From positions 170,889,531-170,953,530 of the forward strand of contig NC_089821.1 in assembly GCF_035046505.1 (NCBI RefSeq): a DNA stretch of 64,000 bases. The letters are read 5' to 3'. The translations under genes and the position numbers were made by a program. Source of the stretch: Tiliqua scincoides (Eukaryota > Chordata > Lepidosauria > Squamata > Scincidae). Below, piece after piece: positions 23,938 to 35,291 of this stretch. The notes below the pieces were generated by a model. It searched no databases. It was not told the origin of the DNA and saw nothing but the letters and a program-made list of their open reading frames with translations. How positions within the stretch are numbered: position 1 is the first letter of the stretch; every line of letters begins with the position of its first letter.

Positions 23938-24107
23938 GCTCACTCACTCACTCACTCCCCGCTTCAACCAATCACAGGCTTTGGCTGCGAGCGGAGCGCT
24001 GTCCGGCGTGACTTGGTGCTGAAATAGCTCCCAACGCTTGCAGAAAGATTTCAAAACACCAGGCGTGAGCCTGCACCTTGGGTCTTACTGGAGAACCATC
24101 TCACACG
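23938..24107 (+). promoter_or_regulatory. Putative GFRAL promoter and 5' UTR
   Basis: A CTCA repeat (23938-23957) is followed by a CCAAT box (23968-23972) and a short CpG cluster (GCGAGCGGAGCGCTGTCCGG) just before the start codon at 24108. No TATA box is obvious. Placement is inference from position and motifs only. Confidence 0.45.
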
Positions 24108-24129
24108 ATGAGGTCTATTCTGTTCATAG
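24108..24129 (+). CDS. GFRAL: GFRAL exon 1 (start of signal peptide)
   Basis: ATG in CACGATGAGG, reading MRSILFI before donor GTAAGT, phase 1. It joins exon 2 to give a hydrophobic leader MRSILFIALVLYPIHIW. Chosen because it is the only ATG nearby with a donor of the right phase. An exon this short depends on the match to exon 2. Confidence 0.85.
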
Positions 24130-26714
24130 GTAAGTTCTCAAGAGGTCTGCCTTGTACAACCCAAGTATATATGGGCTCAGCTGGTAGTAAGCCCTATTGT
24201 TGTCCCTTGGGGGCTGTTTTCCCAGGTAAGTATATATAGGATTGATACTTGAGGTACCAGTGGGAAGGAGAAACATTTAGCAACAATGCATTGCATCTGG
24301 TGCATGTCCTTGTCCTTTAGTGCTGTACAGGTTCCACTTCTGCATGCATTGTAATGGATAGTGTGTTGATTCTGAATGCCCAGGTCTGCTCTGTTCTTTC
24401 CCTCTTACTTCTCCACTCCCACCTCCTTGTGACATCATCAGGTCGATGAAATGTCAGCTTTTTCTTTTTAGGACTACACTTTTTTTTATTAATTTATTTA
24501 CATGTTGCCACATGCTCTCATTTCATTGCTTCATTGCTCTCAGAACCTTCCCCCTACTCAAGTAGAGCCTTCCCCCTACTTTCCCCTACTTCCCCCTACT
24601 TATTTAAAATATAGCCTTTTATTGCAGGATGTATTGCAGGATGTATTAGCTAAAGTTGTAGCTTTTGGTACACTGTGATCATGATGGGCTGCAGTGCTTT
24701 GCAAATTTAGAATACAGGTGGATTGTTTTAATTTTGTTTGCCTGATTTGATTTGCTTGAAGGAAAATTGAAGTCAAATTAACATTCCCCCCAAACTAACA
24801 GTTTCATCACAAGCCAATTATTAATCTCTCAGTTTCCTACCCTGTGTTGTGACTCAATATCCTATGCAATATCATTGCATAGATCACAATGATATATATT
24901 ACATGTGTGCACCTCTTATATGCTATTCTTGTGTTCACTTCTATGCTTCTCAAATTTACCTGCTTATTTTGATTGTGCCAAAGTTTTCCTGCATTCAGTA
25001 TACAGTAGATGTAAGTAATTGCCATTGACCATCAGATTTTCACTTGTATAAAAATCAGTACATCGTATTTGTAAAGCATTTGTTCTAAGGACTTAAAACA
25101 TTATTCTAGTGATTCTTATAATGGGGGGGGGCAGCTTCCTTGAAGATATCCAAAAAATGTATTAAAATTTGAACTAGTGCCAAGAAAAACTTTGAACTAG
25201 AGAAAATTTAAATTGACAGTAGGTCTGAACTTCACATGTGTAATGGGCAATCTCTTCTTGTCCTCAAAGTTTGGAAAACACAGGGCATGTTTCAGCCATA
25301 GTTAAGCATTTTAAAAATCCCATTATATTTCAGGGAGAGAGTCTGTGCTTAACTCTCTGATGGCAAAAAATGTTCAGAATACAAAATACTGACTGAGAGG
25401 ACAGAATAACAGGATGTAATGACAACTCTATGTGTCCATCAAGGAGCTCATCAGATAGTGAGGAAAAGTGTTTCTGTATTCAGCTTTCTTCTGCACATGA
25501 ACAATTTTGTAGGGTGGATTCAAACAGCCAGTTAAAACAACATTTCCAGTTACTGACAATGTAGTGAGGTAGGTTGTCTGAAGGAGTCTATTGACTGAAG
25601 AAGACTCCACCATATGGCTGCCACATCTCCATGCCTTGTTGCAAACTAGATTCCCATTCAGACAACTACTTTGCATTTTGTGCTACAACTACTTTGCTGC
25701 TAAAATAAATGTGCATTGGAAAACAAAACTGGTTATCTGAGTCAATCCATTCTGGCTCTTTCTGTGGCTTTCCGTCTAGGGTTACCCTTGTGCTACAGAG
25801 CAAGGCTAATCCTTTAAAAGCTCTTAGCCATTGATGCTTCATGAGTCATGTGCCTTGTTCCTAGGGGAAATGTGTGGTTGGAACACTCACTCTTCATGTA
25901 CTCCTGGCATGGCTGGAAACAGCAAGGTGTTGATGAGGAAGTACTGGCTTCACACTCAACTGCTATCTCTAGGGTGGTGCTTTTATGCCGGAGATGACAT
26001 CTAGCCAATGCATTTAGGCTAGTGTGCCAGCCACTCTCATCTGTAAATAACACCATGCCAGATCAGCCTAACACCAACACTAGGATGAAAGGCAACTATC
26101 AGGTAGACATGAAAACAGGAGGTCTTGTTTTAAACAAACAAGCTCTTGTTTGCTGAGTAAAAAGCCTATGTGTATGTAGGGCCACAAGAAGACATAATTG
26201 ATTTTAGATCCCATTTTCCTTGACTTGGATTGGACAAAGGAAGAACAGTTAAGCAGGCATACAGGAAGCCATGGTAGGAGAATACAAGTGCATTTTGTTC
26301 CCATACAATCTATGCAAATCTAATTTTGTTCCTAACATTTTCACTTAATAAATCAGCACCTGAGCAGATTTGCTGGGAAAGACTAATAGTTTCATTTCCC
26401 ACACTCCAACATTAGGTTGTTGCATGTTGCAAATAATTAACAACTAATTAGAATTTCACTATTTATTGTGAAAAACTTTGTGGATACTTTTTTGCAACTT
26501 TCAAGAAGTAACTATTAGCAATATTAGTTCAGATTAAAGAAATTATGTATAGATTATTCCTAACTATAATTAACAATGCCTTATAGATCTTAGGGCCAGG
26601 AATGAGCATCATGAAGATGGATCACAGATCAGGCATGTCGTCTTTTCTCTGGCTAGCTAAGAAGTTTGCTGCAGCTGCTTCCACTCAAATACACTGTATT
26701 GTTGAGGCCCAGGG
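24130..26714. other. GFRAL intron 1 DNA, mostly unrecognised
   Basis: A small CCTTCCCCCTACT direct-repeat cluster lies near 24550-24600. No exon or clear repeat end was seen. Confidence 0.5.
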
Positions 26715-26960
26715 CAGTGGCATAGCTAAGCGGGTGCAGGGGGGTAGCAATTACCCCAGGCAACAAACTTTAGTGGAGAAACAACCTGAATTTGACATTA
26801 GTGGCCAAAATTGTGAAAGTATAAAGGACTAATACCATCACGCTATATACTATTCAATGTGGACTTTAATGCAGAATGTAATGAAATAAACCACATCAAA
26901 ATATCTCTATTTTATCAAAAGTTATAGCCAAATAACCAGAAAATAAAAACACAACTGCAT
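26715..26960 (+). mobile_element. hAT-like MITE, CAGTGG-CTAGG family
   Basis: Starts CAGTGGCATAGCTAAGCGGG and shares the block TCTATTTTATCAAAAGTTATAG with 3048 and 6256. The 3' end is not resolved. Confidence 0.55.
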
Positions 26961-27452
26961 TATGTAACAAAAACTGGATTTTTAAAACTCAAAACTGACC
27001 AATGAGACTGATTGTTCTGACAGCCATTAAGGCATTATTATGATACAGTATGGAACCAATAAGGTATTAATATGGGAGTGGACCTGAGGGGAGGTGGCAG
27101 AGCAAGTGGGCAGTGAGCTGCTAGGAGAAAGATGTGGATATTCCCACTTTTTTTTAAGCTCAGGTGTGATGCCACTTCTGGGACATCATTCTGAGCTCTG
27201 CACCAGGTTACACAATCATTACACTGGTCCAGGATCCAAGTTATGTTTGGCAGAGTTGTCCTGCTTACTTCTAGAGAGTTTTCTTTTTCATCACTTTCAT
27301 CTAATGCGCTTTTTATTGCATTAGAGACATACTAGTACCACAGAAGGTCTTTGGTGAGACTTACACATGCCTAACTGCCTGCTTGATTTCTATTGTATAT
27401 TAACGTCAATGTACAAATCTCTGGACTTGGAAGTGGAGATATGAATTATAGG

Positions 27453-27545
27453 CAGGGTATCACTAGGGGGTGTGGACCACACCAGGTGACACCCTTAGGG
27501 GGTGACAACACTAGTGGCCAAAATTTTGGACATCTAAAAATGGAG
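27453..27545 (+). mobile_element. hAT-like MITE fragment, CAGTGG-CTAGG family
   Basis: CAGGGTATCACTAGGGGGTG followed by GGGTGACAACACTAGTGGCC; only the left part of the family is present. It ends 168 bp before GFRAL exon 2. Confidence 0.5.
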
Positions 27546-27713
27546 TATCTGAGGTTCAGCTGATGTTGTCTTACTTAACATTCTAAATTAAAAGTGCAGC
27601 CTATTTTCTCTTTCAAGCAAAACGTACTATTAGCTACTTGTTAGCAAATAATAGAAATGCAGATGAGCCAACTCTTCCCTGCAGCACTATGTAAAAATGT
27701 TCTGTTTTTGCAG

Positions 27714-27845
27714 CGCTGGTGCTTTACCCCATTCATATCTGGACCTTCCAGACATCCAAGTGTCAAAACATGTGCGAGCAATGCATGAGTGCAGATGGCT
27801 GTAAGAGTATCCTGGCTCTGCTCGAAGAGGTTTGCAACATTTCAG
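27714..27845 (+). CDS. GFRAL: GFRAL exon 2 (leader end, first half of cysteine-rich domain A)
   Basis: Acceptor GTTTTTGCAG and donor GTAATA, phase 1 to phase 1. It encodes the end of the leader, then SKCQNMCEQCMSADGCKSI and EEVCNIS. This aligns with the N-terminal domain of human GFRAL as I recall it (REQCLRDANGCK…). A second GT donor 30 bp downstream (27876) would create a stop with exon 3 and is rejected. Confidence 0.92.
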
Positions 27846-28746
27846 GTAATAATGGAAAACCACCGATTGCTCAATGTAAGTAGAGAGATATTTTTCATCC
27901 ACGTTTAATCCTCTTTTGTTAATATTTACACGGACTGATGTTTCACAAGGGATATTTTCATTTTGTTTTTGCAAGAAGAAAAAGCCCACTTCCTGTTCCA
28001 GAAGATACTGATCTCTGATGCAAATAGGCTTCCCCATTCACTTCAATTCACTTCCTCATTCACTTCAATAGAGAGGGCAACTCTATGCACAGTCCCCTTC
28101 CATATGAAGTTCCCTTTCTAATGTGCTTATGCAGACTGCTGGGACAAATCCCTGCTCTGAGCCCCTCATGACACATTTGGTTGCACATTTGGCATGCCCA
28201 CTGCCTACAGTACTAAGGATTCAAGAACCAGCCTGACAAGGTGGACCTTCTAATTGGTTTGCCTCTTTGGCCGGCCCCATGCACTTGAACGGCTTCCCCA
28301 TGCATTTCCCTGGTCTCATAGGATACTTGGAGTATATCATGGAAGCAAAAATGACTATAGCTTCCAACTGGAAAAACAAAAGGATGTCTCCCAGAATAAT
28401 ACCCATTAGGGTTATAATGGGGAGGGGTATCCATTTGTAAATAAAGTTTCACAGACTGTTATGGCAAATGACACAAGTATTGTATTATGTACACAGCTGG
28501 GAAAGTGGCTCAACCTGTGACGGTTTCCTAGCACATTGGTCTTATCAAGGTGTGTATTTGTTTTGGAGTGATGCAACGTTAGTTCATTGTAGGGAACAAA
28601 AAACTCTGATGCTTCTTTGACACTTCAAAAGCACTTGCTATGAGTTGCTTCACATTTACATTGGTACTTCTGAGCCCTTCACCCCTCCCTTCTCCTGTAT
28701 GTTGCTTGGATAAGTTAACAATAGTTGCCTTTCTCATTTGACTTAA

Positions 28747-28818
28747 GTCATTTCTGCCCAACATTGCATATATGCAACAGGGATCAAATGTGTACCATGT
28801 GGGCTGGACAGAAATGAG
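28747..28818. mobile_element. 72-bp MITE flanked by TTAA (piggyBac-like)
   Basis: A near-palindrome from GTCATTTCTGCCCAAC to TGGACAGAAATGAG with TTAA at 28743-28746 and 28819-28822. A sister copy is at 57082. TTAA duplication is the piggyBac hallmark; assignment by this alone. Confidence 0.65.
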
Positions 28819-28822
28819 TTAA

Positions 28823-29760
28823 ACACATCTACATATATGAGCAATGCTGACCAATACTTTTGATAGTAACAGTTACCAAAATTCTTCTTAAGAAAGGTTA
28901 TAACTCCAAATGTGTCCATCGTTTGCTTTCCCTTAAAGGTACATAATCAGTTTTAAATTAAGATGAATCAGTGCTAGTCCCCAAACATTTATTATATGTA
29001 GATCTTAAATCAGGAGGGAAATTTCATACTTTCCACTTGAGTGAGACCATCTTACCAATTCTATCTCTCCTCAGCAATTAAAGGAACAATTATAGGAAGT
29101 TCCATGCCAGCATAAATGAATTTTTGGCATTTCAACTGAGCAGCTGAATCAACATTATGACTACATCTCACGACACTCATAAAAGCAACATATGCCACTT
29201 AGCACATGTCCTAAGCATGCACCAAGTATATTAAAATGTGGTCCTTTTGTTAATTGAATTCTGAGAGCCTTCCCATCTAGCTGCCAACTTTCAATATCTG
29301 AATATGCTGCAGGTGCTACACAGTGCTTGAAAGATTATGTCTTTTTGTTGCTCTTATTTTCAAGAAGCATCAGTCTTTCAAATATCAATCTTGTTTTCTT
29401 GTCCTGACAGCAAGCAGGATTTTGCCTACATTCTAAAGGCAGCATATTCCCCAAATTATAGGCAAGGCAATGAGAAACAGTATTTGTTGTGGTGGCTTTT
29501 CAGCGACAATCCACACAATCATTTTAAATAGAAAGGTCAAAATGTTGTGAACTCCCCCCTCAATTTTCACATAATAAACAGTCTTTAGGAAAATGGAAAC
29601 AGGTTTGCACATGCCAAAGGTGAATGTGATTTTCCTGAATGGATAATGAAACAAATGACTGTTTTAATGATGAAAATAAATGGAATGACAGAATTAAAAA
29701 TTTTCTTGAATACCCCAATTGGCTTTCAAGGGAGGAGCTGGATTAGTGGATTTTTGATTT
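28823..29760. other. GFRAL intron 2 DNA without recognised features
   Basis: AT-rich sequence. No exon, repeat end or RNA gene recognised. Confidence 0.45.
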
Positions 29761-30285
29761 TTAGGATCCCGGGCACGCACTGGAACAGGCAGGCCGAGAA
29801 GCCTGCACTGTATCCAGTGCAAGGTAGGTGGCAGCTGGAACTCAACTTGGAGAAAGGGAATATTTTTCCTCTTATCCCAAGTAATGCCCCAGTCACCCCT
29901 ATGGAACTACTCAGATCTGTGCCAAAGAATGATGCATATCCAATAGGGATCAAACGTGAACACCTGCGGTCTGAGCAGAAATGGGTTAAGCAGCACCTGG
30001 ATAACCCTCTCTATGACTCTGAGTGCAGTCCCACCTTGGTCTTCAACCGGTGCAAGCCCCCTGTGCCGGCCTAAGAGTCATGAATATGCTATAAAGCACA
30101 TTCATACCTCCTCAAGAGCAGGCTAAATTGGTGCAGAAGCCTGTGCTTGCCTACAGAGGATGCATCCACAGCCAGAGCAGGCCAGTCCAGGTGAGTCTGC
30201 ACCAGCTGAGAAAGGCCAGCTCAGGGAGTCAGAGAGGGTGGTGGGAGGGCGTGTTTTTGTGGGAGGGTGGGATACTGGATGGACT
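29760..30285. mobile_element. Harbinger-like long MITE with a TTAA-MITE fragment inside
   Basis: The block CACTGGAACAGGCAGGCC…TATCCAGTGCAAGG is the family interior also seen at 41600 and 18960. Positions 29937-29985 are the right half of the 72-bp TTAA element. The end repeats are not clear. The open frame of 142 codons here is within repeat sequence. Confidence 0.45.
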
Positions 30286-30635
30286 GACAGTGGCGTAGCT
30301 AATGAAAGTGAGGGTAGGATGCTCCAAGTAGGTTCTGACTAAAGCAGGACACAGTGGCACCATAATCTTGCAATCTTGATATTTGCATCCTTTTTAAACT
30401 GAGTCTTATGTACATCACCTCAGCTATTCTGTGCATGTTCTATTAGACCAGAGTGTAGCAATTTTACGAGGCTAGAACTAGACTAGACAAGATCTCACTT
30501 TGCCAGTTTGCATCCTATGAAATGGGCTGTTGTCCATGAAAGCTTATGCCCCGATAAAATCATTAGCTTTTAAGGTGTCACAGAACACTGTTTATAATGA
30601 TGGTATAGTTGCTTTGTTTCTGTTTTTCACTTAAG

Positions 30636-30827
30636 GAAGCATTAACCCCAATTGTGTTTTTGACTATGCTAATCCAGGTGGCAGCTGCACAGTGAAAGAG
30701 ACAATGCGTTGTAATAAAACTACCCATTTCTTAATTGAGCAGTTTCCAGAATTTAAAGACTGCATCTGCACCAAAGAGAGCTGCAGCATCAAACAGTTAA
30801 TTGGCAAACAGTGTTTCGGCAATAAAG
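30636..30827 (+). CDS. GFRAL: GFRAL exon 3 (second half of domain A)
   Basis: Acceptor TTTTCACTTAAG and donor GTAATG, phase 1 both ends. It encodes SINPNCVFDYANPGGSCT, then HFLIEQFPEFKDCICTK and IKQLIGKQCFGNK. Human GFRAL has a recognisably similar YLVESNFQFKECLCT…LLGKKC at this place. NKT is a likely glycosylation site. Confidence 0.95.
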
Positions 30828-31108
30828 GTAATGGATGGCTTCCAGCCATGGCACACAATCTTGAAATGTAATCGTGGCATGATAGGGGGTGGGAATAAAC
30901 ACACACCTGTCCAAATTTTGTCATTTAGCACAATCCAAACCTGAAGTTCATAGGGTGTTCTGGCACCCTGAGGAGTTATACATGCAAATTACAGCTGAGG
31001 CAGCCCACTTCTTTAGGTTATCCTGCCCATTTCAAAACAAGATTTTGAAATATACAGACTTGCATACCGTCTCTAGCTTACTTTGTGGTCAAAACCCTCT
31101 TTTCACAG

Positions 31109-31519
31109 GGAAACCAGACCTTGCTTCAACCACGGAGATTCCATCAAAATTCCTGCAGCAGACAAAATCAAAAGAGATTGCACATCCAGGCAGATTCAAA
31201 AATGATTGCACGATTGCAAGGGATATTTGCAAGCAAAATGCTGCCTGTTCAGTGCTGTATAAGCATTTTCAGAGAGTGTGCCGAGCAGAGATAGCAGAAT
31301 GTAGCCTCCAAATGGTGGGGCAGCAATGTTTCACAGCTTGGAAGGAGCTCAGGAAAACTGTACTGGGCAACTGCAAGTGCCTGGAACCGATGCATAAAAA
31401 ATGCACAAAAATATGGACTAATATCTTCAATAACACCTGCTTACAGCGCACACTGCAATATCAAACCTCTACTATGAATAGAGAACACAACCACGAGGGA
31501 ACTCATGCCATCAGTGCAG
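31109..31519 (+). CDS. GFRAL: GFRAL exon 4: extra GFR-alpha D1-like cysteine-rich domain
   Basis: Acceptor CTTTTCACAG and donor GTAAAT, 411 bp, phase 1 at both ends, so it can be included or skipped without a frameshift. It adds residues 116-252. After a basic linker comes a domain with ten cysteines (149, 156, 162, 173, 180, 189, 204, 206, 214, 226): NDCTIARDICKQ, AACSVLYKHFQRVC, then LGNCKCLEPMHKKCTKIW. The order resembles D1 of GFR-alpha1/2 as I remember it (DCVKASDQC, SCSTKYRTLRQC, NCRCKRGMKKEKNCLRIYW). Its last part has the NNT site and a threonine/histidine-rich linker. It lies only 281 bp after exon 3. I know of no counterpart in human GFRAL. Confidence 0.92.
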
Positions 31520-31576
31520 GTAAATGCTAAACAATGATTTTTTAAAAATAGAAATTCATAATGGTTTTTGATCATG

Positions 31577-31734
31577 CAACTGATCATAGCAGCAACTGTC
31601 ACCTTGCACATGCCTGATCTCATCTGATCTTGGAAGCTAAGCAGGGTCAGGCCTGGTTAGTACTTGGATGGGATTCTGCCTGGGAATAGCGGGTGCTTAT
31701 ACCAGAGTCTTTCGAGACTGAAGGTTGCCAACCA
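31577..31734 (+). mobile_element. 5S-rRNA-derived SINE with LINE-matched tail
   Basis: The head matches 5S rRNA including its internal promoter (GGAAGCTAAGCAGGGTC, GGCCTGGTTAGTACTTGG, GCCTGGGAATAGCGGGTGC). From 31697 a tail ATACCAGAGTCTTTCGAG…AAGGTTGCCAA matches the 3' end of the LINE at 15514-16091. The flanks share TTTTGATCATG (31566-31576) and TTTTCGATCATG (31735-31746). It is therefore a transposed SINE, not a 5S gene. It lies 57 bp after GFRAL exon 4. Confidence 0.9.
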
Positions 31735-32207
31735 TTTTCGATCATGTGTAAAGGCAGGAGTTTACAGCCTTTACACATGATGGAAACATGATGGAAGAAC
31801 AGCAATAATTAACCTCAATATTTACTTACAAATTTGTATCCCACTTTATTTCCCATAGGCATTCAAAGCAGAAGCTTTAGAATTAGTTAATGTATTAAAT
31901 GGTTACTTTATTACATGTATTTTTAACTAATTTACTAAATCAGCAAATTTATTAAATGGTTTACAGAGTTTAATGATACAATAGTCATCATTAATGCAAT
32001 CATGAATAATCTAGAGAGTTTATCCACTGAGCAAGGATGTGGGGAACTATGAGGTATTCTTGACTCATGGGGTCATCATAGGATGGTGTGAATACAAAGT
32101 TCTCATGGTTCAATACCCTAAAATTATACTCACTGGGACAAAGCACTAATATCATTTCCCCTCTCCATTAAGTTCCATGAGACTTACTTCCATGTAACAA
32201 TGTATAG

Positions 32208-32681
32208 CAGTGGTTTTCAAACTGGAGCGTTGCAACGCCCCAGCCTGAAGGCCCCGGCCTCTGCCCCCTTAAGGGGCGGGGCAGTGAGGAGGCGGCAAAC
32301 TCTCAGGGAGTTTGAAAACCGCAGTAAGTTCTTGCAGGGCAGGGGGAAGGCAGTGCTGTGATCCCCAGGATCATGTCACTTAGGAGGGCTGCAGGGACTG
32401 GGATGCACTCACCAGTCCCTGCAGTAGCATCCTGGGGATGCAGGGAGCCCTGTGCAGGCTTCTGCAGGGCTCCCCAGTCTTCCAAAAATGGAGTGATTGT
32501 GCTCCACCTCTGCAAACCAGAAGTGCAGCGTGATTGATCCACTTTCACTTTTAGAAGCCTGGGGAGCCCTGCTGACACTTGTGCAGGGCTCCCTGCATCC
32601 CCAGGAGCTGCTGCAAGGATTGATGAGTGCATCTCAGTCCCTGCAGCCCCCCTGAGCTCCCTGAGAGTTTGAAAACTGCAG
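32208..32681. mobile_element. hAT MITE with 8-bp duplication (7 of 8)
   Basis: Starts CAGTGGTTTTCAAACTG and ends GAGTTTGAAAACTGCAG. Flanks ATGTATAG (32200-32207) and GTGTATAG (32682-32689). The right-end repeat also occurs internally at about 32310, hinting at a duplicated or nested end. The GC-rich interior has repeated GGGGAGCCCTG blocks. Confidence 0.8.
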
Positions 32682-33064
32682 GTGTATAGGCTCGCAGCCT
32701 AAATTCATCAATCATATTTTGGTTAATCACCTTTTTGGAGAGGTCTGTAGATAGGAAGTCCTTAGAAGCTCCTAGAGTGTAACTGGAATTATCTTTTCTT
32801 GGCCATCATGGCCTTGATCTTTATCAGTTAATTGGAGCCATTTGGATATAACTTACTTCTCCTAGGCAGCATCTCATTATTTCTGGCAATTAGTTGCAAC
32901 ACCTGGTAAAAGTTATCTAATCTTTTGATAAAAAGTGAGTATGGCTTAAGCCTTACCGATCAGAACTGGCTCACTTCTGAGTAAGTAAACTGCCATTTTC
33001 AAATACCTCTACAAATATTCTCTACTTACTTCTCTTTCATCTTGGGGTTAATGATCACGTAAAC

Positions 33065-33303
33065 CAGCCATTTTAAACTTTTATTCATTTCATGGCACAC
33101 TGAGAAGGTGCTAAAATTGTCAAGGCACACCATTTGTTTTAGACAATTGACAAAACACACTACACTGCCCATTGGGGGGAGGGGCTCACATCCTTCAATG
33201 GCCCACCCTACTAATATATGACCCTTCCCCAAATTCCCACAGCACACTTGCTGACCATTTGTGGCACACCAATGTACCACAACATAGTGGTTGAAAATCA
33301 CTA
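33065..33303 (-). mobile_element. hAT MITE 'GTGCC' family
   Basis: Ends CAGCCATTTTAAAC and GTGGTTGAAAATCACTA. Flanks ACGTAAAC and AAATAAAC agree at 6 of 8. Reverse complement of the body at 12353. Confidence 0.75.
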
Positions 33304-33434
33304 AAATAAACAATAGCAGTATCGTTATCTTTTGAGGCAATGGGGTCCACAACCTTAGGCATGACAAAATCCTATTGAAATCAATTGAATTTAATTTAGC
33401 CAGCATCTTATTGCATTTAGAAATGGACGACTCA

Positions 33435-33523
33435 GATTGCAATCCTGTCCACACTTACCTGGACTAAGCCCCATTGACTATAATGGGACTCACTTCTGAG
33501 TAGACATGCCTAGTATTGGGCTC
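33435..33523. mobile_element. Short palindromic MITE, TCA duplication
   Basis: GATTGCAATCCTGTCC to AGTATTGGGCTC, 89 bp, TCA on both sides (33432-33434, 33524-33526). Confidence 0.7.
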
Positions 33524-33526
33524 TCA

Positions 33527-34716
33527 ATCATGTTGATGTCTGCCCAGCAATTATGATGGGACATACTGTGTTCCCTGTCTGGGACTGCAATATCTCACAT
33601 TTGCATGAGAGTAGTCTTACTTAATTCAATGGGCCTTACTTCCAAAGAAACATGCACAAGACTGGGCTGTTGAAATGATGGTACTAAGTCTGGGTCAACA
33701 TGTTTGAGGATGCAACTTCATATAAGATTGTGCTTGGGGATTTCCATACAAATCTAATCAGTAATTGTATGGCCGAAACAGCATAGAATTCCTTCTTTGT
33801 GAGGACAATCCTTATTGCCTCAGGACAATACAGTAACTGTTGAGTAACCAACAATCTTGATTGTGTAACCAAGCCTGAGAAGCTTGGCTGTTGAAATTGA
33901 ATGTGTGTCTCATTCTTAATTCCATGTTCCCATAACTCCATGTCATTAAAATAGTGTTTACCCAGATTTGTTTGATGTCTCCTAGGCAAATCTGTATTGC
34001 AATGCTGGTGGTATGGAAGAGCCTTCAGAGACATCTATGGATATGAATGAGGCTGTTCCTGACTCTTGCAGCTTTTGTATTGTACCATCTGTTGCATACA
34101 TTGACATCAGAGGTCACTTTAAATTTAAACCATGTACAGGTCCAACCTATTTATACACAGATTTTTTTTATACACAGATTTGACTCAACACGAAAGGCCC
34201 CTGCAAATGAGAAGGAATGTGCTGATTCCTGGAGAAGGAGAAAATGCATCCCTTTAAAATCAGTTTAAAAAACTGAACAGTCCTTTAACAATAGCCTCCT
34301 TAATGAGAGAGAGGGGGGCAGCTGACTGACAATCCATCAATCCTTCTCTCTCCAGGTGACCCTTCCCTTCTCCCTGAGCATGTGAAAGAAAGGTGATCAT
34401 TTTGCATTGGTGAAGGGAGGGGCTGAGTGAAGCTCTTGGTGGAGGACTGATCGATGGATTGTCTTGTTAATGACTCTTATCTTACATCACAAAGGTCAGC
34501 AAGGCTGTTTTTAAATCAACAAAGCAAAGAAACTTTGTTTCTTTGTTTGATTTGCTATAGTGCGTTTTTTTTGCCATCCATGTGAGTGCTTGGAAGGGAA
34601 CCCATGCGAATAATTAGTCTCAACCTGTAATTGAATCCACCTCTACACAGCAGACCCCTGTCTGAGAATGTCTGCTGACCATTCAACAAAAGTTAGCTAG
34701 TGGTGGTGATGGTTAC
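33527..34716. other. GFRAL intron 4 DNA without clear features
   Basis: A weak palindromic-MITE fragment near 33590-33670; the rest is unrecognised. No exon seen. Confidence 0.45.
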
Positions 34717-34719
34717 TTA

Positions 34720-34809
34720 CAGCACAATCCTATGCATGTCTACTCAGAAGTAAGTTCCATTGTATTCAATGGGGCCTATACCCAGGGAAATGTGAATAGG
34801 TTTGCAGCC
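34720..34809. mobile_element. Short palindromic MITE, TTA duplication
   Basis: CAGCACAATCCTATGC to AATAGGTTTGCAGCC, flanked by TTA (34717-34719 and 34810-34812). The right TTA is also the left flank of the next element. Confidence 0.75.
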
Positions 34810-34812
34810 TTA

Positions 34813-35291
34813 GGGCCTAATTCTAAACCTCCCAGCGGCAGCACTGGGAGCCATTAACATGTCATAAAACAAGTTTACAGCACTGGAAAAGCAAGGAGAA
34901 CCAGTGCCGGGACTGTGCTGGTTGGCACTGGGCTCAATGCCGGGAGGCCAATGCTAGGAGAGTGCCTGTGGTAAGGTGCACCTCTGGACTATGGTGTGGG
35001 GTTTCTGGGTGTGAGGGGAGTGGGGTGTTCTGGAGTGGGGGAGGGTGGGGTGGGGAGAGGAGTGGGACCAGTGGAGCCCTGCTCTGCTTTATTCTATGCT
35101 CCAAGTTGGGCTGAAAAGCCTGACATGGAGCTCCTCCAGTCTGCACTGGCAAAATAGCCAGTGCAGACTGGAGGAGACCCATTGCAGGGCCTGCACAAGA
35201 CCCCAGCAGCTGCTACAGAACCCATAGGATGCAGCGGTAGCCATTTTGGCACCACTGTTCCTCTGGGTGTGGGCAGCTTAGGATTGGACTG
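34813..35291. mobile_element. Harbinger-like long MITE, TTA duplication
   Basis: GGGCCTAATTCTAAACC to CTTAGGATTGGACTG, flanked by TTA (34810-34812 and 35292-35294). 479 bp. Confidence 0.75.

Noticed and set aside
27846-27875. Alternative GFRAL exon 2 end at a second GTAAG donor
   Set aside because: Joining it to exon 3 makes a TGA at the junction; the upstream donor gives the frame that continues through all exons.
29646-30074. 142-codon frame in GFRAL intron 2
   Set aside because: Runs through Harbinger-like and TTAA-element sequence; no protein resemblance.
30889-31108. Upstream part of the open frame that contains GFRAL exon 4
   Set aside because: A good acceptor (TTTTCACAG) starts at 31100, and the upstream residues show no domain and belong to intron 3.
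31577-31696. 5S rRNA gene
   Set aside because: 5' part is degraded, a LINE-like tail is fused on, and target duplications flank it; it is a SINE copy.
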